DNA from: Gemmobacter caeni
GTDB taxonomy: Bacteria; Pseudomonadota; Alphaproteobacteria; Rhodobacterales; Rhodobacteraceae
Reading direction: 5' to 3'
Assembly: GCF_003054195.1 (NCBI RefSeq)
Contig: NZ_QBKP01000014.1
Location: forward strand, 1 to 64,000
DNA length: 64,000 nucleotides
The notes beneath the pieces were generated by a model that saw only the letters and a program-made list of their open reading frames with translations, was not told where the DNA came from and searched no databases. The position numbers and the translations under genes are program-made. This document shows positions 39,864-46,339 of the stretch, one piece after another. Positions within the stretch are counted from its first letter, which is position 1; every line of letters starts with the position of its first letter.

Positions 39864-39883
39864 AGTCTTTGACTCTAAAGACT
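39864..39883. promoter_or_regulatory. Operator variant in the switch region
   Basis: AGTCTTT (39864-39870), GACTCT, AAAGACT (39877-39883): seven-base dyad, six-base spacer, same outline as TTTCCTT-N6-AAGGAAA with C to T at the middle. Confidence 0.5.
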
Positions 39884-40080
39884 ATTGAGGCAAAAAATGG
39901 GTGAAAAAATATTTTTGTTGTGTGCCATTCGGCGTGTCTTTCGGTGTGTCAGCGTGCCTGAATGGTGAATTTTAAGCGAATCACCCCGCGAATCGGCGCC
40001 GACAGGCCGTCCCGTCAGCGCCATCCCGGCGGACAAAAAGCATGTCCGGGCAGAAGTATTTTGCGCCGCCCTTAACGATT

Positions 40081-40098
40081 ATCCTTCTGTGTAAGGAT
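40081..40098. promoter_or_regulatory. Putative repressor operator, copy 3
   Basis: ATCCTT (40081-40086), six bases, AAGGAT (40093-40098). Same CCTT-N6-AAGG core as copies 1 and 2, 120 bases before the HNH gene. Confidence 0.6.
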
Positions 40099-40217
40099 TT
40101 TTCATTTACGGTCAACATGCTGATATTAACTGTTATTTTGTTGATTCGTTCACCTTCTCATGTTCTAAGCGTCCATCCAAAAAACGTCGGGGGGCGTGAA
40201 CGACTTAGGAGGAGCAG

Positions 40218-40913
40218 ATGTCGGGTGGAGCGAGGAATAACGTGAGCGTTTCGGCGCGGGAGCAGGTGCTGATGTCCGAGGGCCGCAGGGTCGGCAGGCT
40301 GGTCGTCAGGGGTCTGAACCGGAACGGGGACGTGGTGTGCGACTGCGAATGTGGCGAGACGGAGGCTGTGAGCCGCGGCGTCTGGCTGTCAGGCAAGCGC
40401 TATCAGTGCGGGTCGTGCGACGAGTGGTCCAACGCGTCGCCGGTCCAGCAGATCATCGGCTGCCGCGACACCTATGACACGCTGATGTCCAGAGCCCGCG
40501 GGGCGAAGGACCGCTGCAACAACCCCAACAACCCGAACTACGACAATTACGGCGGCAGAGGCGTCCGGTTCCTGTTCGCGGACGAGGAGGCCTACGCCCT
40601 GTGCCTGTTCATGCACGGCTGGCGCTACGGCGACGAGCGGACGACGGACAGAATCGACGTGAACGGGCACTACGAGTTTAACAACGTCAGGCTGGCGGAC
40701 GCGTCCGAACAGGTCCGCAACCGGCGCGTTTCGGTCGTCGTGGACACGGGGGACGACGTCGTGCCGCTGGCCACGCTGGCGGAGCGGAACGGGATCTCAC
40801 CGAACTCCCCGGAATACGCGCGCCTGTCCGGATACGTCAAAAACTCGAAGCAGCGCGTATTCGAGGACATCATGGGCAAGATCGACGAGCTGACCGGCGC
40901 GGAGGCGGCGTGA
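40218..40913 (+). CDS. HNH-type protein with zinc-ribbon-like head (paralogue 1)
   Basis: 231 residues. The N-terminus carries CDCECGETEAVSRGVWLSG and YQCGSCDEW, five cysteines likely to hold zinc. The middle has RARGAKDRCNNPNNPNYDNY, GGRGVRF and TDRIDVNGHYEFNNVRLADA, the pattern of phage HNH proteins of the homing type. The C-terminus (ATLAERNGISPNSPEYARL) looks like a small DNA-binding repeat. AGGAGGAGC precedes the start. It may cut DNA or only bind it. Its stop overlaps the second paralogue (TGATG). Confidence 0.72.
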   Translation: MSGGARNNVSVSAREQVLMSEGRRVGRLVVRGLNRNGDVVCDCECGETEAVSRGVWLSGKRYQCGSCDEWSNASPVQQIIGCRDTYDTLMSRARGAKDRCNNPNNPNYDNYGGRGVRFLFADEEAYALCLFMHGWRYGDERTTDRIDVNGHYEFNNVRLADASEQVRNRRVSVVVDTGDDVVPLATLAERNGISPNSPEYARLSGYVKNSKQRVFEDIMGKIDELTGAEAA

Positions 40914-41866
40914 TGGACACCAGGGTCGTGAGCACAATCAGGAATACGCTGGATAAGCCTGACACCAAGGCCGTCCTCACGGAGCCCGGAACCCGGCACG
41001 GGCGGTTAACGGTGTCCGGCAGGAACGCCCTGGGCAACGTCGTCCTGAGGTGCGATTGCGGCGAGACCATCCGCCTGAGTTCTGGGCAAGTCATGTCCGG
41101 GAAGCATTATCAGTGCGAATCTTGCGACAAGTGGGACCGGAAAACCCCCGCTCACCGTTTAGTCGGAACGCAGGCATATAAAAGCTTGGCGTCGCGGGGT
41201 TATGGCGCGAGAGACAGGTGCTTAAATGCGTCGCACCAATCGTATCCCTCTTATGGTGGTCGCGACATTCGTTTTAACTTTGACGATATTGAGCATTACA
41301 TCCAGTATATGGCCCCTGCGGTTATGACCTGCGGGACGGACGGACAGGTGGACCGCATAGATAACGAAGGAAACTATGAGCCGGGTAATCTCCGCATCAT
41401 TTCCGCGAAGCATAACGGTAGGAATCGCCGAAGCACTATATTAATAGACGGCGTTCCGCTTGGGGAGGTCTGCGAAAAATTCGGATTTAACCCGACGGAT
41501 GACCTGAGCATATACAGGAGAATATCAGAGAGGGTCAGATACAGGATTGGTTCTGGGGGACTGGTTGATGTTGCGTTTCTCGAAGAGACTATTAAATCCG
41601 CAAGAATAACCCCGGTCACGGCCGTTTCGAAACCGAGAGCGAAAAGACAGCCTGTGGTCGTCTGCGGACGAACCCTGCGGGATATTCTCGATGAGGTGGG
41701 ATTTGGCGGCAATAAGGCTGTTTACAACAGCACGAGGATGCGAATCTCGTATCATCTCAATCAGGGCGTCACGGGCATTTCGGTCGAGATGGTGAGGTCA
41801 TGGGCTGTGAACTACGCGAATACGAGGGGTTTGCAGCCGGGCGCGCCAGTTTCGGGGGATTCGTGA
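40913..41866 (+). CDS. HNH-type protein with zinc-ribbon-like head (paralogue 2)
   Basis: 317 residues, same layout as paralogue 1: VVLRCDCGETIRLSSGQVMS with YQCESCDKWD, then SRGYGARDRCLNASHQSYPS, YGGRDIRFNF and VDRIDNEGNYEPGNLRIISA. A longer C-terminal part has two helical repeats (IDGVPLGEVCEKFGFNP; VCGRTLRDILDEVGFGGNKA) like DNA-binding units of homing endonucleases. From about 41,220 the DNA is much AT-richer than the first 300 bases, so the gene looks like a mosaic. Confidence 0.7.
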   Translation: MDTRVVSTIRNTLDKPDTKAVLTEPGTRHGRLTVSGRNALGNVVLRCDCGETIRLSSGQVMSGKHYQCESCDKWDRKTPAHRLVGTQAYKSLASRGYGARDRCLNASHQSYPSYGGRDIRFNFDDIEHYIQYMAPAVMTCGTDGQVDRIDNEGNYEPGNLRIISAKHNGRNRRSTILIDGVPLGEVCEKFGFNPTDDLSIYRRISERVRYRIGSGGLVDVAFLEETIKSARITPVTAVSKPRAKRQPVVVCGRTLRDILDEVGFGGNKAVYNSTRMRISYHLNQGVTGISVEMVRSWAVNYANTRGLQPGAPVSGDS

Positions 41867-41940
41867 GCGATATGATGGCGTCACGCCGTTGACCATAACC
41901 GCGAAAAGCACGATAATGACGGGAAACCACGAGGTATCCC

Positions 41941-42777
41941 ATGTTTTTCATGCACGGACTGGACGAGGGCGTGGCTGAGTTCCACGAGCGCCTGGAAAAA
42001 GCATACAAGACGTCTTCCCTGACCCCTGACCGGGACCACGGGCGATACGTTTGGATTGCGAACAAACTGAAAGAGCACGGCGGCACGGCCTCACCGGAAT
42101 CCGTGCGAAAGTGGTTCGCGGGCATGACGAAGCCCCGCGGGTCCACGATGGGGGCTCTGGCGGCCGTTCTTGGCGTGACCGAGGGGTGGCTGGAGCACGG
42201 CATAATGCCGGACGCCTCACAGCTGGATGATGCGATACCGGACCATCTCGCCCCCAAATCTGGTGAGAACGACTTCATAATCGACTTCGAGGACCCGGAG
42301 TTCGACGTCCTCACGGTCGGCGACAGGTCACAGGAAGCGCGGGAGAACGCGACGGCGGCGGGGCTGGTGTCCGCCCGCCTGATGTTCGCCGGCATCCAGC
42401 ACCGGCACGCGAAGTCCCGCATCCTGGTCGAGGACGGCAGCAAGGCGCGTGAGATCGCGGTGGTGCTGATGCACAAGGTCGCCGACAGGGGCGGCGTCTG
42501 GGTGGCCCGGATGCCGGAGGCCCGCAGCGGGTTTGAGCCCTACACGACGTCGTTCGACATGCTGATGTTCGTGATGCCGCGCGGGGGGCGTGAGCCCGCG
42601 CTGTTTATCGTCAAAGGTAAGGCCGCTCCGCGCCTCGGGGTCCCGGACCAAGTTATTGAGATCCGCGAGACCGGCGAGCCCAATAAGCCGCAAATAACCT
42701 TGCGTGCGGACGGTAAAACTGACGTGCCGGTTGATCCAATCAGGGACTTGTCCCTGTTGGAAAGACTGTTGGGTTGA
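41941..42777 (+). CDS. Repressor-like HTH protein with unusual C-terminal domain
   Basis: 278 residues. The N-terminal helix-turn-helix is plain: RYVWIANKLKEHGGTASPES, VRKWFAGMTKPRG and MGALAAVLGVTEGWLEHG, as in cI-type repressors. The C-terminal half has no Ser-Lys peptidase motif of the S24 family. Instead, AAGLVSARLMFAGIQHRHAK, TSFDMLMFVM and ALFIVKGKA resemble a degenerate PD-(D/E)XK fold. It lies between the switch region and attR on the rightward strand. It probably binds the CCTT-N6-AAGG dyads; how it is inactivated on induction is open. Confidence 0.7.
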   Translation: MFFMHGLDEGVAEFHERLEKAYKTSSLTPDRDHGRYVWIANKLKEHGGTASPESVRKWFAGMTKPRGSTMGALAAVLGVTEGWLEHGIMPDASQLDDAIPDHLAPKSGENDFIIDFEDPEFDVLTVGDRSQEARENATAAGLVSARLMFAGIQHRHAKSRILVEDGSKAREIAVVLMHKVADRGGVWVARMPEARSGFEPYTTSFDMLMFVMPRGGREPALFIVKGKAAPRLGVPDQVIEIRETGEPNKPQITLRADGKTDVPVDPIRDLSLLERLLG

Positions 42778-42794
42778 TTTGATGCGCGCGGCGC

Positions 42795-42863
42795 GTATTT
42801 AATAATCCGCACCGCCCCTACTTAATAATCCGCACCGCCCGTATTTAATAATCGGGAGCGGGG
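42795..42863. repeat. Three tandem 23-base repeats
   Basis: Copies start at 42795, 42818 and 42841 (GTATTTAATAATCCGC, CTACTTAATAATCCGC, GTATTTAATAATCGGG), joined by ACCGCCC. AT-rich core and GC-rich spacer are iteron-like. They lie right after the repressor gene. Confidence 0.72.
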
Positions 42864-43121
42864 CGCTCCGCCGCGCATCGCTGTAACCGCCCCATAATGC
42901 GCCAGTTCCGATATCCGGGGCTGGCGTTTTTATTGCGTTTCTGCGGGGGGCTGTTTCTAAGGCGGGAATCCGGCATTTGGGGCTCCGCGACGAGGGCGGA
43001 ACGGTGTCACAGGCGGCCCGTTGCCCGGCCCGCAGGCGTGCTGTATGGTCGCGCTGGTGACGGAACCTCGCGACAATTGGGCATGAACACGCCACAGCGC
43101 TGCGGGGGCCGTCCAAGCAAA

Positions 43122-43143
43122 TTGTTGGCATTTTTGTTGGCAT
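43122..43143. repeat. Direct repeat TTGTTGGCAT near attR
   Basis: Two identical ten-base copies at 43122-43131 and 43134-43143, 55 bases from the att core. Candidate arm-type integrase sites. Confidence 0.5.
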
Positions 43144-43197
43144 CGGTAGAATCATGGTGTATGCTACATCAGCATTTGCTGGGTTTTTGAGGTCTTG

Positions 43198-43220
43198 TTC
43201 GAGTCCTCTTCTGGGCACCA
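43198..43220 (+). other. attR core: 3' end of a tRNA gene
   Basis: TTC GAG TCC TCT TCT GGG CAC CA is the T-loop, 3' T-arm, acceptor strand and CCA of a tRNA. The base before it (CTTG) does not pair with CCTCT as a T-stem should, and no 5' half lies upstream, so only the 3' end is present. The acceptor would begin GCCCAGA, most like a leucine tRNA. The phage integrated into the tRNA 3' end; the whole gene is at attL. Confidence 0.78.
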
Positions 43221-43228
43221 AGACTTGC

Positions 43229-43275
43229 GAAAAGCCGTGCAACCCGATCAGGTTGCGCGGCTTTCGTCTTTTCCG
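43229..43275 (+). terminator. Original tRNA terminator beside attR
   Basis: AAAGCCGTGCAACC pairs with GGTTGCGCGGCTTT around CGATCA, then a short T-rich stretch (CGTCTTTTCC). It is the host terminator of the tRNA gene, now left without its gene. Confidence 0.75.
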
Positions 43276-43448
43276 GCCTGTTTGTTACCGGACTGCGGCA
43301 TGGCTTCGCGCCCTGCCCTGCGACATTCCGCCACTTACCGCGCCCCCCCCCGCCAAACGGGAATTAGGTGTCCCGGCGGGCGACCATGGTCGCATGGGGT
43401 AACGGCCGATTCGGCGTTATGCTGTCCTACCGGGATGAGGAAACTGCC

Positions 43449-43985
43449 ATGATCAATCGCGCCGTGCTTTGCCTGGCCCTGTCCACGCTGCCCGCCCTTG
43501 CCGAGGCACCGGAGCAGGGCACGCTGAACCCCGAGGAGTTGTCGCTGAATCGCGCACTGACCGACGCGATGGAAGGCGAAACCTCGATGACCACCTGCGC
43601 CTCCGGCTATCTGATGACCAAATCGGGCCAGCACGAAATGGCGCGGCGGCTGTTCGAAGCCTGCGTTGCCGACGGCTACACCGGCGCGATGACATGGATG
43701 TCCTATCTTGAGGACAATGGCTTTGGCGCGCCGGAGGACCCCGATGCGGCAGCGGATTATGACCGCATGGCCGCCGAGGCGGGCGATCCGGTCGGCATGT
43801 TCAACTACGGGCTGGACCAGATGCGCGGTCGGGGCACGCGGCGGGACGAGGAAGCGGGGCGCGCACTGGTGGATCGGGCGGCGGATATGGGCCTTTCCGT
43901 GGCCCAGCGGCTGCGCGCGGCGGATTACGACCTTGATGAGGTCACGCCGGATGCCGACAACTGGAAATACGCGCCAATGTTCTAG
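43449..43985 (+). CDS. Secreted Sel1-repeat protein
   Basis: 178 residues. A signal peptide (MINRAVLCLALSTLPALAEA) is followed by helical Sel1/TPR-like repeats, seen in GYTGAMTWMSYLEDNGFGAP, DPDAAADYDRMAAEAGDPVG and MFNYGLDQMRGRGTRRDEEA with AGRALVDRAADMGLSVAQRL. These act as protein-binding scaffolds in the periplasm. GATGAGG precedes ATG 43449. First intact host gene right of attR. Its stop TAG overlaps the stop of the converging ABC ATPase (CTAG). Confidence 0.78.
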   Translation: MINRAVLCLALSTLPALAEAPEQGTLNPEELSLNRALTDAMEGETSMTTCASGYLMTKSGQHEMARRLFEACVADGYTGAMTWMSYLEDNGFGAPEDPDAAADYDRMAAEAGDPVGMFNYGLDQMRGRGTRRDEEAGRALVDRAADMGLSVAQRLRAADYDLDEVTPDADNWKYAPMF

Positions 43986-44611
43986 ACTAGGCGCGCGGGG
44001 CTGCCCTCCAGGCGCAGCAGGCGGTCGGCCAGCCGCGCCGCCTCTGCCGGGGCATGGGTCACGAGGATTGTGGCCATGGGGCGCCGTGCACGTTCCGCTT
44101 CCAGCAGGGCCATCATCTCGTCGGTCAGCGCCGGGTCCAGCGACACGAAAGGTTCATCCATCAGCAGCACATCGGGCTGCGCGGCAAAGGCACGCGCCAG
44201 CGCCAGCCGCCGTTGCTGGCCCAGCGACAGCGCGCCTGGCAGTGCCCTGGCCTTGTCAGCCAGACCCACACGCACCAGCGCTGCCCGCGCCACCCCGACA
44301 TCGCAGCCGGTGGCAAGGGTGAGATTGTCCTGCGCATTGCGCCAGGGCAACAGAACGGGTTCCTGAAACACCATCGCCAGCCGACCGGGAAGCGTCAGCC
44401 TACCCTGCCAGTCACGATGCAGCCCCGCGAGGATGCGCAAAAGCGTGGTCTTTCCCACCCCTGATGGTCCACAGATCGCCACGGTTTCCCCAGCGGCCAG
44501 CCGAAGATCCAGCGGCCCCAGCACCTGCACCATCCCGTGCCCGGCACGGGCAAGCCGCAGTGCCAGCGCTTCGGCCGCCGGAGCCTCAGCCGCCGGGAGC
44601 AAGGAACACAC
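43982..44611 (-). CDS. ABC transporter ATP-binding protein
   Basis: 209 residues. Walker A GPSGVGKTTLLRILAGLH, Q-loop MVFQEPVLLPWRN, signature LSLGQQRRLALARAF, Walker B DVLLMDEPFVSLDP, and H-loop ILVTHAPAE. All motifs of a nitrate/taurine-type importer ATPase are present; the signature LSLGQ departs slightly from LSGGQ. It overlaps the substrate-binding gene by 26 bases if the GTG at 44611 is used. No permease gene is found nearby. Confidence 0.87.
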   Translation of the reverse strand: MCSLLPAAEAPAAEALALRLARAGHGMVQVLGPLDLRLAAGETVAICGPSGVGKTTLLRILAGLHRDWQGRLTLPGRLAMVFQEPVLLPWRNAQDNLTLATGCDVGVARAALVRVGLADKARALPGALSLGQQRRLALARAFAAQPDVLLMDEPFVSLDPALTDEMMALLEAERARRPMATILVTHAPAEAARLADRLLRLEGSPARLV

Positions 44612-45557
44612 CGCCTGGCAGGCTGTCCATCTTGCCGACCAGATCAGCGCCGCCGAGGTCCGCCATGATCGCCAGCATCCGCGCTGCCGCCGCCTCGTCC
44701 ACCGGGCCGGGCGCGGGAATGCCTGCGCGGAAGCCCGCCTTCAGCGCCTCGAACTGAGCATCGGTTTTCGCATTCATCAGCGGCCGCAGCGCCTGCCATG
44801 CCGCATCATCAGTTGCCAGAACCTCCTTGGTGGCGCGGCTGGCCGCGGCAAATCCCTGCACCAGCGCGGGCTTGTCCCGCAGAAGATCGCCGCGCACCAC
44901 ATAGCCCAGCAGCGGCGTATCCGGGTCCAGCCCCAGCGCCGCACCCGCCTCGGCCACGGAGATCAGCGGGCGCATTCCCGCCGCCTCCATCTTGGCGCCG
45001 AAATGCCAGAAGTTCACCGCGCCATCCAACTCGCCCGCAAGCGCGGTTTCAAAGATCAGCGGCGGCGCACCGAACACCTGTTCTGTCGCCTCCTGAAGAT
45101 CGAAACCCAGCTGCTTGCGGCTGTAAGCGCGCAGGATCAGCCAGCTTTTGTCGACCGGCCCACCCGCTATGCCGATCTTGCCGCCCTTCAGATCGGCAAG
45201 CCCCTGCGCCTTGCTGTCCTTCGGCACATGCAGCGCCCCAACCGCGCGACTGTAGGGGATGAAGACATAATCCTCGCCCTCCGCCCGCTTGCGCGCGACC
45301 CAGAGCCAGTCCGACACGATGGCATCCACCTCGCCTGCCTGAAACGCCACCTGCGCGGCGGGGCCGGCGGCGACATCCTGCACCTCCAGCCGGAAGCCGT
45401 TGGCGGTGTCGAAGCCGCGTTCGTGCAGCGTGGTCAGTTCCCAGTTCACCGTGCCTGAAAGCTGTGTCGCAATGCGCAACACCGCGTCTTCGGCCCATGC
45501 GCCGGCGGAGGACAGCGCCAGAACGGCGGCGGCAATCATGTGGCGCGTGAAACTCAT
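44586..45557 (-). CDS. ABC substrate-binding protein, TauA/SsuA-like
   Basis: 323 residues with a signal peptide (HMIAAAVLALSSAGAWAE) and the two-lobed pattern of the family: LRIATQLSGTVNWELTTLHE, VDAIVSDWLWVARKRAEGED, and DLKGGKIGIAGGPVDKSW at the domain turn. It binds an unknown solute in the periplasm. GGGAGGAG lies before ATG 45557. It is transcribed away from the cytochrome and PQQ dehydrogenase genes; similar proteins often sit beside quinoprotein dehydrogenases in methylotrophs and may serve them. Confidence 0.82.
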   Translation of the reverse strand: MSFTRHMIAAAVLALSSAGAWAEDAVLRIATQLSGTVNWELTTLHERGFDTANGFRLEVQDVAAGPAAQVAFQAGEVDAIVSDWLWVARKRAEGEDYVFIPYSRAVGALHVPKDSKAQGLADLKGGKIGIAGGPVDKSWLILRAYSRKQLGFDLQEATEQVFGAPPLIFETALAGELDGAVNFWHFGAKMEAAGMRPLISVAEAGAALGLDPDTPLLGYVVRGDLLRDKPALVQGFAAASRATKEVLATDDAAWQALRPLMNAKTDAQFEALKAGFRAGIPAPGPVDEAAAARMLAIMADLGGADLVGKMDSLPGGVFLAPGG

Positions 45558-45750
45558 CGGCTCCTCCCAAAGCTTGCCTTGCAGGATAGCAGGCAATGAC
45601 CGGATGCCTATTCGACCAAAGCGTCGGGGCGGGTCCGCGCGAACTACGACCAAAGCACGAGGCGGGGCTTGACCTGCATCAACGCCCCCACCCTGACGCG
45701 GCGCGATACCGGGACCAGGAAACGCGCTTCCCGAAAGACAGGAGACGGGC
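45558..45750. promoter_or_regulatory. Divergent promoter region, ABC / cytochrome c
   Basis: 193 bases between divergent genes. The pair CGACCAAAGCG (45612-45622) and CGACCAAAGCA (45648-45658) is repeated 36 bases apart and is a candidate regulator site. No clear -35/-10 can be given. Confidence 0.45.
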
Positions 45751-46140
45751 ATGACCCTCCGCATCTCTCTCATCACGCTGTTGCTGGCCGCGGCACCGGC
45801 ACTGGCCGAAAGCCCCAATGTCGGCGCCATCAAGGCCGAGGCCGGGCAAAAGTTCTTTGACGCCGAATGCCGCCGCTGCCATGCCATTGACAGTAAAGAC
45901 AAAAGCTATGGCCCGCCGCTGGAGGGTATCATTGGCCGCAAGGCCGGATCGGTGGAAGGATACCCCTATTCCGCGGCGCTGAAAGCGGCGGGCATCACCT
46001 GGACCGAAGGCGCGATCCGGGCCTGGATGGAGGATAATCAGGGCCTGATCCCCGGCACCCGGATGCGTCATGTCGGGATCACCGACCCGGTGGAGCAGGA
46101 ATTCATCCTGACCTGGCTGCGCCAGAGCGCGGCGCATTAA
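45751..46140 (+). CDS. Small c-type cytochrome
   Basis: 129 residues. Signal peptide (MTLRISLITLLLAAAPALAE), heme site CRRCH at residues 40-44, and the axial methionine in GTRMRH near residue 105. The order YGPPLEGIIGRKAGSVEGY is that of class I c550-type cytochromes. It should take electrons from the PQQ dehydrogenase encoded 200 bases downstream and pass them to the oxidase. Closed by the terminator at 46162-46197, so the dehydrogenase has its own promoter. Confidence 0.88.
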   Translation: MTLRISLITLLLAAAPALAESPNVGAIKAEAGQKFFDAECRRCHAIDSKDKSYGPPLEGIIGRKAGSVEGYPYSAALKAAGITWTEGAIRAWMEDNQGLIPGTRMRHVGITDPVEQEFILTWLRQSAAH

Positions 46141-46161
46141 ACGCCCCCGGCGCAAGCCCGG

Positions 46162-46197
46162 AACGGCCCGGCGCAGGAGGGTGCGCCGGGCCGTTTT
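46162..46197 (+). terminator. Terminator after cytochrome c
   Basis: AACGGCCCGGCGC (46162-46174) with GCGCCGGGCCGTT (46183-46195), a 13-base-pair stem, then TTTT. Confidence 0.88.
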
Positions 46198-46339
46198 GCT
46201 GCCTGCCCTGCCCCCTTACGACCATGGTGCAATTTTCACGCCCCCGTGACCGGGACGATGATACCCCCCGAGAACCGTGTCTCCGCAGGAGGGAGCGAGG
46301 CGCTGAGGTCTCCGACGGATCATCCAAGGGAGGAAACAG

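Larger units (their letters stand above)
39722..40217. promoter_or_regulatory. Early control region with paired operators
   Basis: 496 AT-rich bases with no gene, between the leftward primase operon and the rightward HNH/repressor unit. It has AGTCTTT-N6-AAAGACT at 39864-39883, ATCCTT-N6-AAGGAT at 40081-40098, and GCGAATCACC at 39976-39985. This is the expected place for the genetic switch. Confidence 0.72.
42778..43197. other. Right arm between repressor and attR
   Basis: 420 bases with no supported gene. It holds three 23-base direct repeats (42795-42863), then GGGAGCGGGGCGCTCC, and close to attR two copies of TTGTTGGCAT (43122-43131 and 43134-43143), spaced 12 bases apart, which fit integrase or excisionase arm sites. 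Confidence 0.6.
1..43220. mobile_element. Lambda-like siphovirus prophage, left end outside window
   Basis: Structural, lysis, regulatory and replication genes of a lambda-type siphovirus run without interruption from base 1 to the tRNA 3' fragment at 43198-43220, after which ordinary chromosomal genes begin. The head and tail order (decoration, capsid E, joining proteins, U, V, G/T, tape measure, tip) follows lambda. Missing from the window are terminase, portal, prohead protease, integrase and an obvious endolysin, so the element continues to the left. The capsid, tail, sigma and primase frames are all open, so nothing seen here shows it to be defective. Whether it is inducible cannot be judged. 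Confidence 0.93.

Noticed and set aside
42795-42863. A CRISPR array
   Set aside because: Three copies with almost no unique spacer between them; repeats are too close and no cas gene is present.
43130-43220. A complete tRNA gene at the prophage edge
   Set aside because: Only the 3' part (T-loop to CCA) is present; the T-stem does not pair and there is no anticodon arm or 5' acceptor strand upstream.
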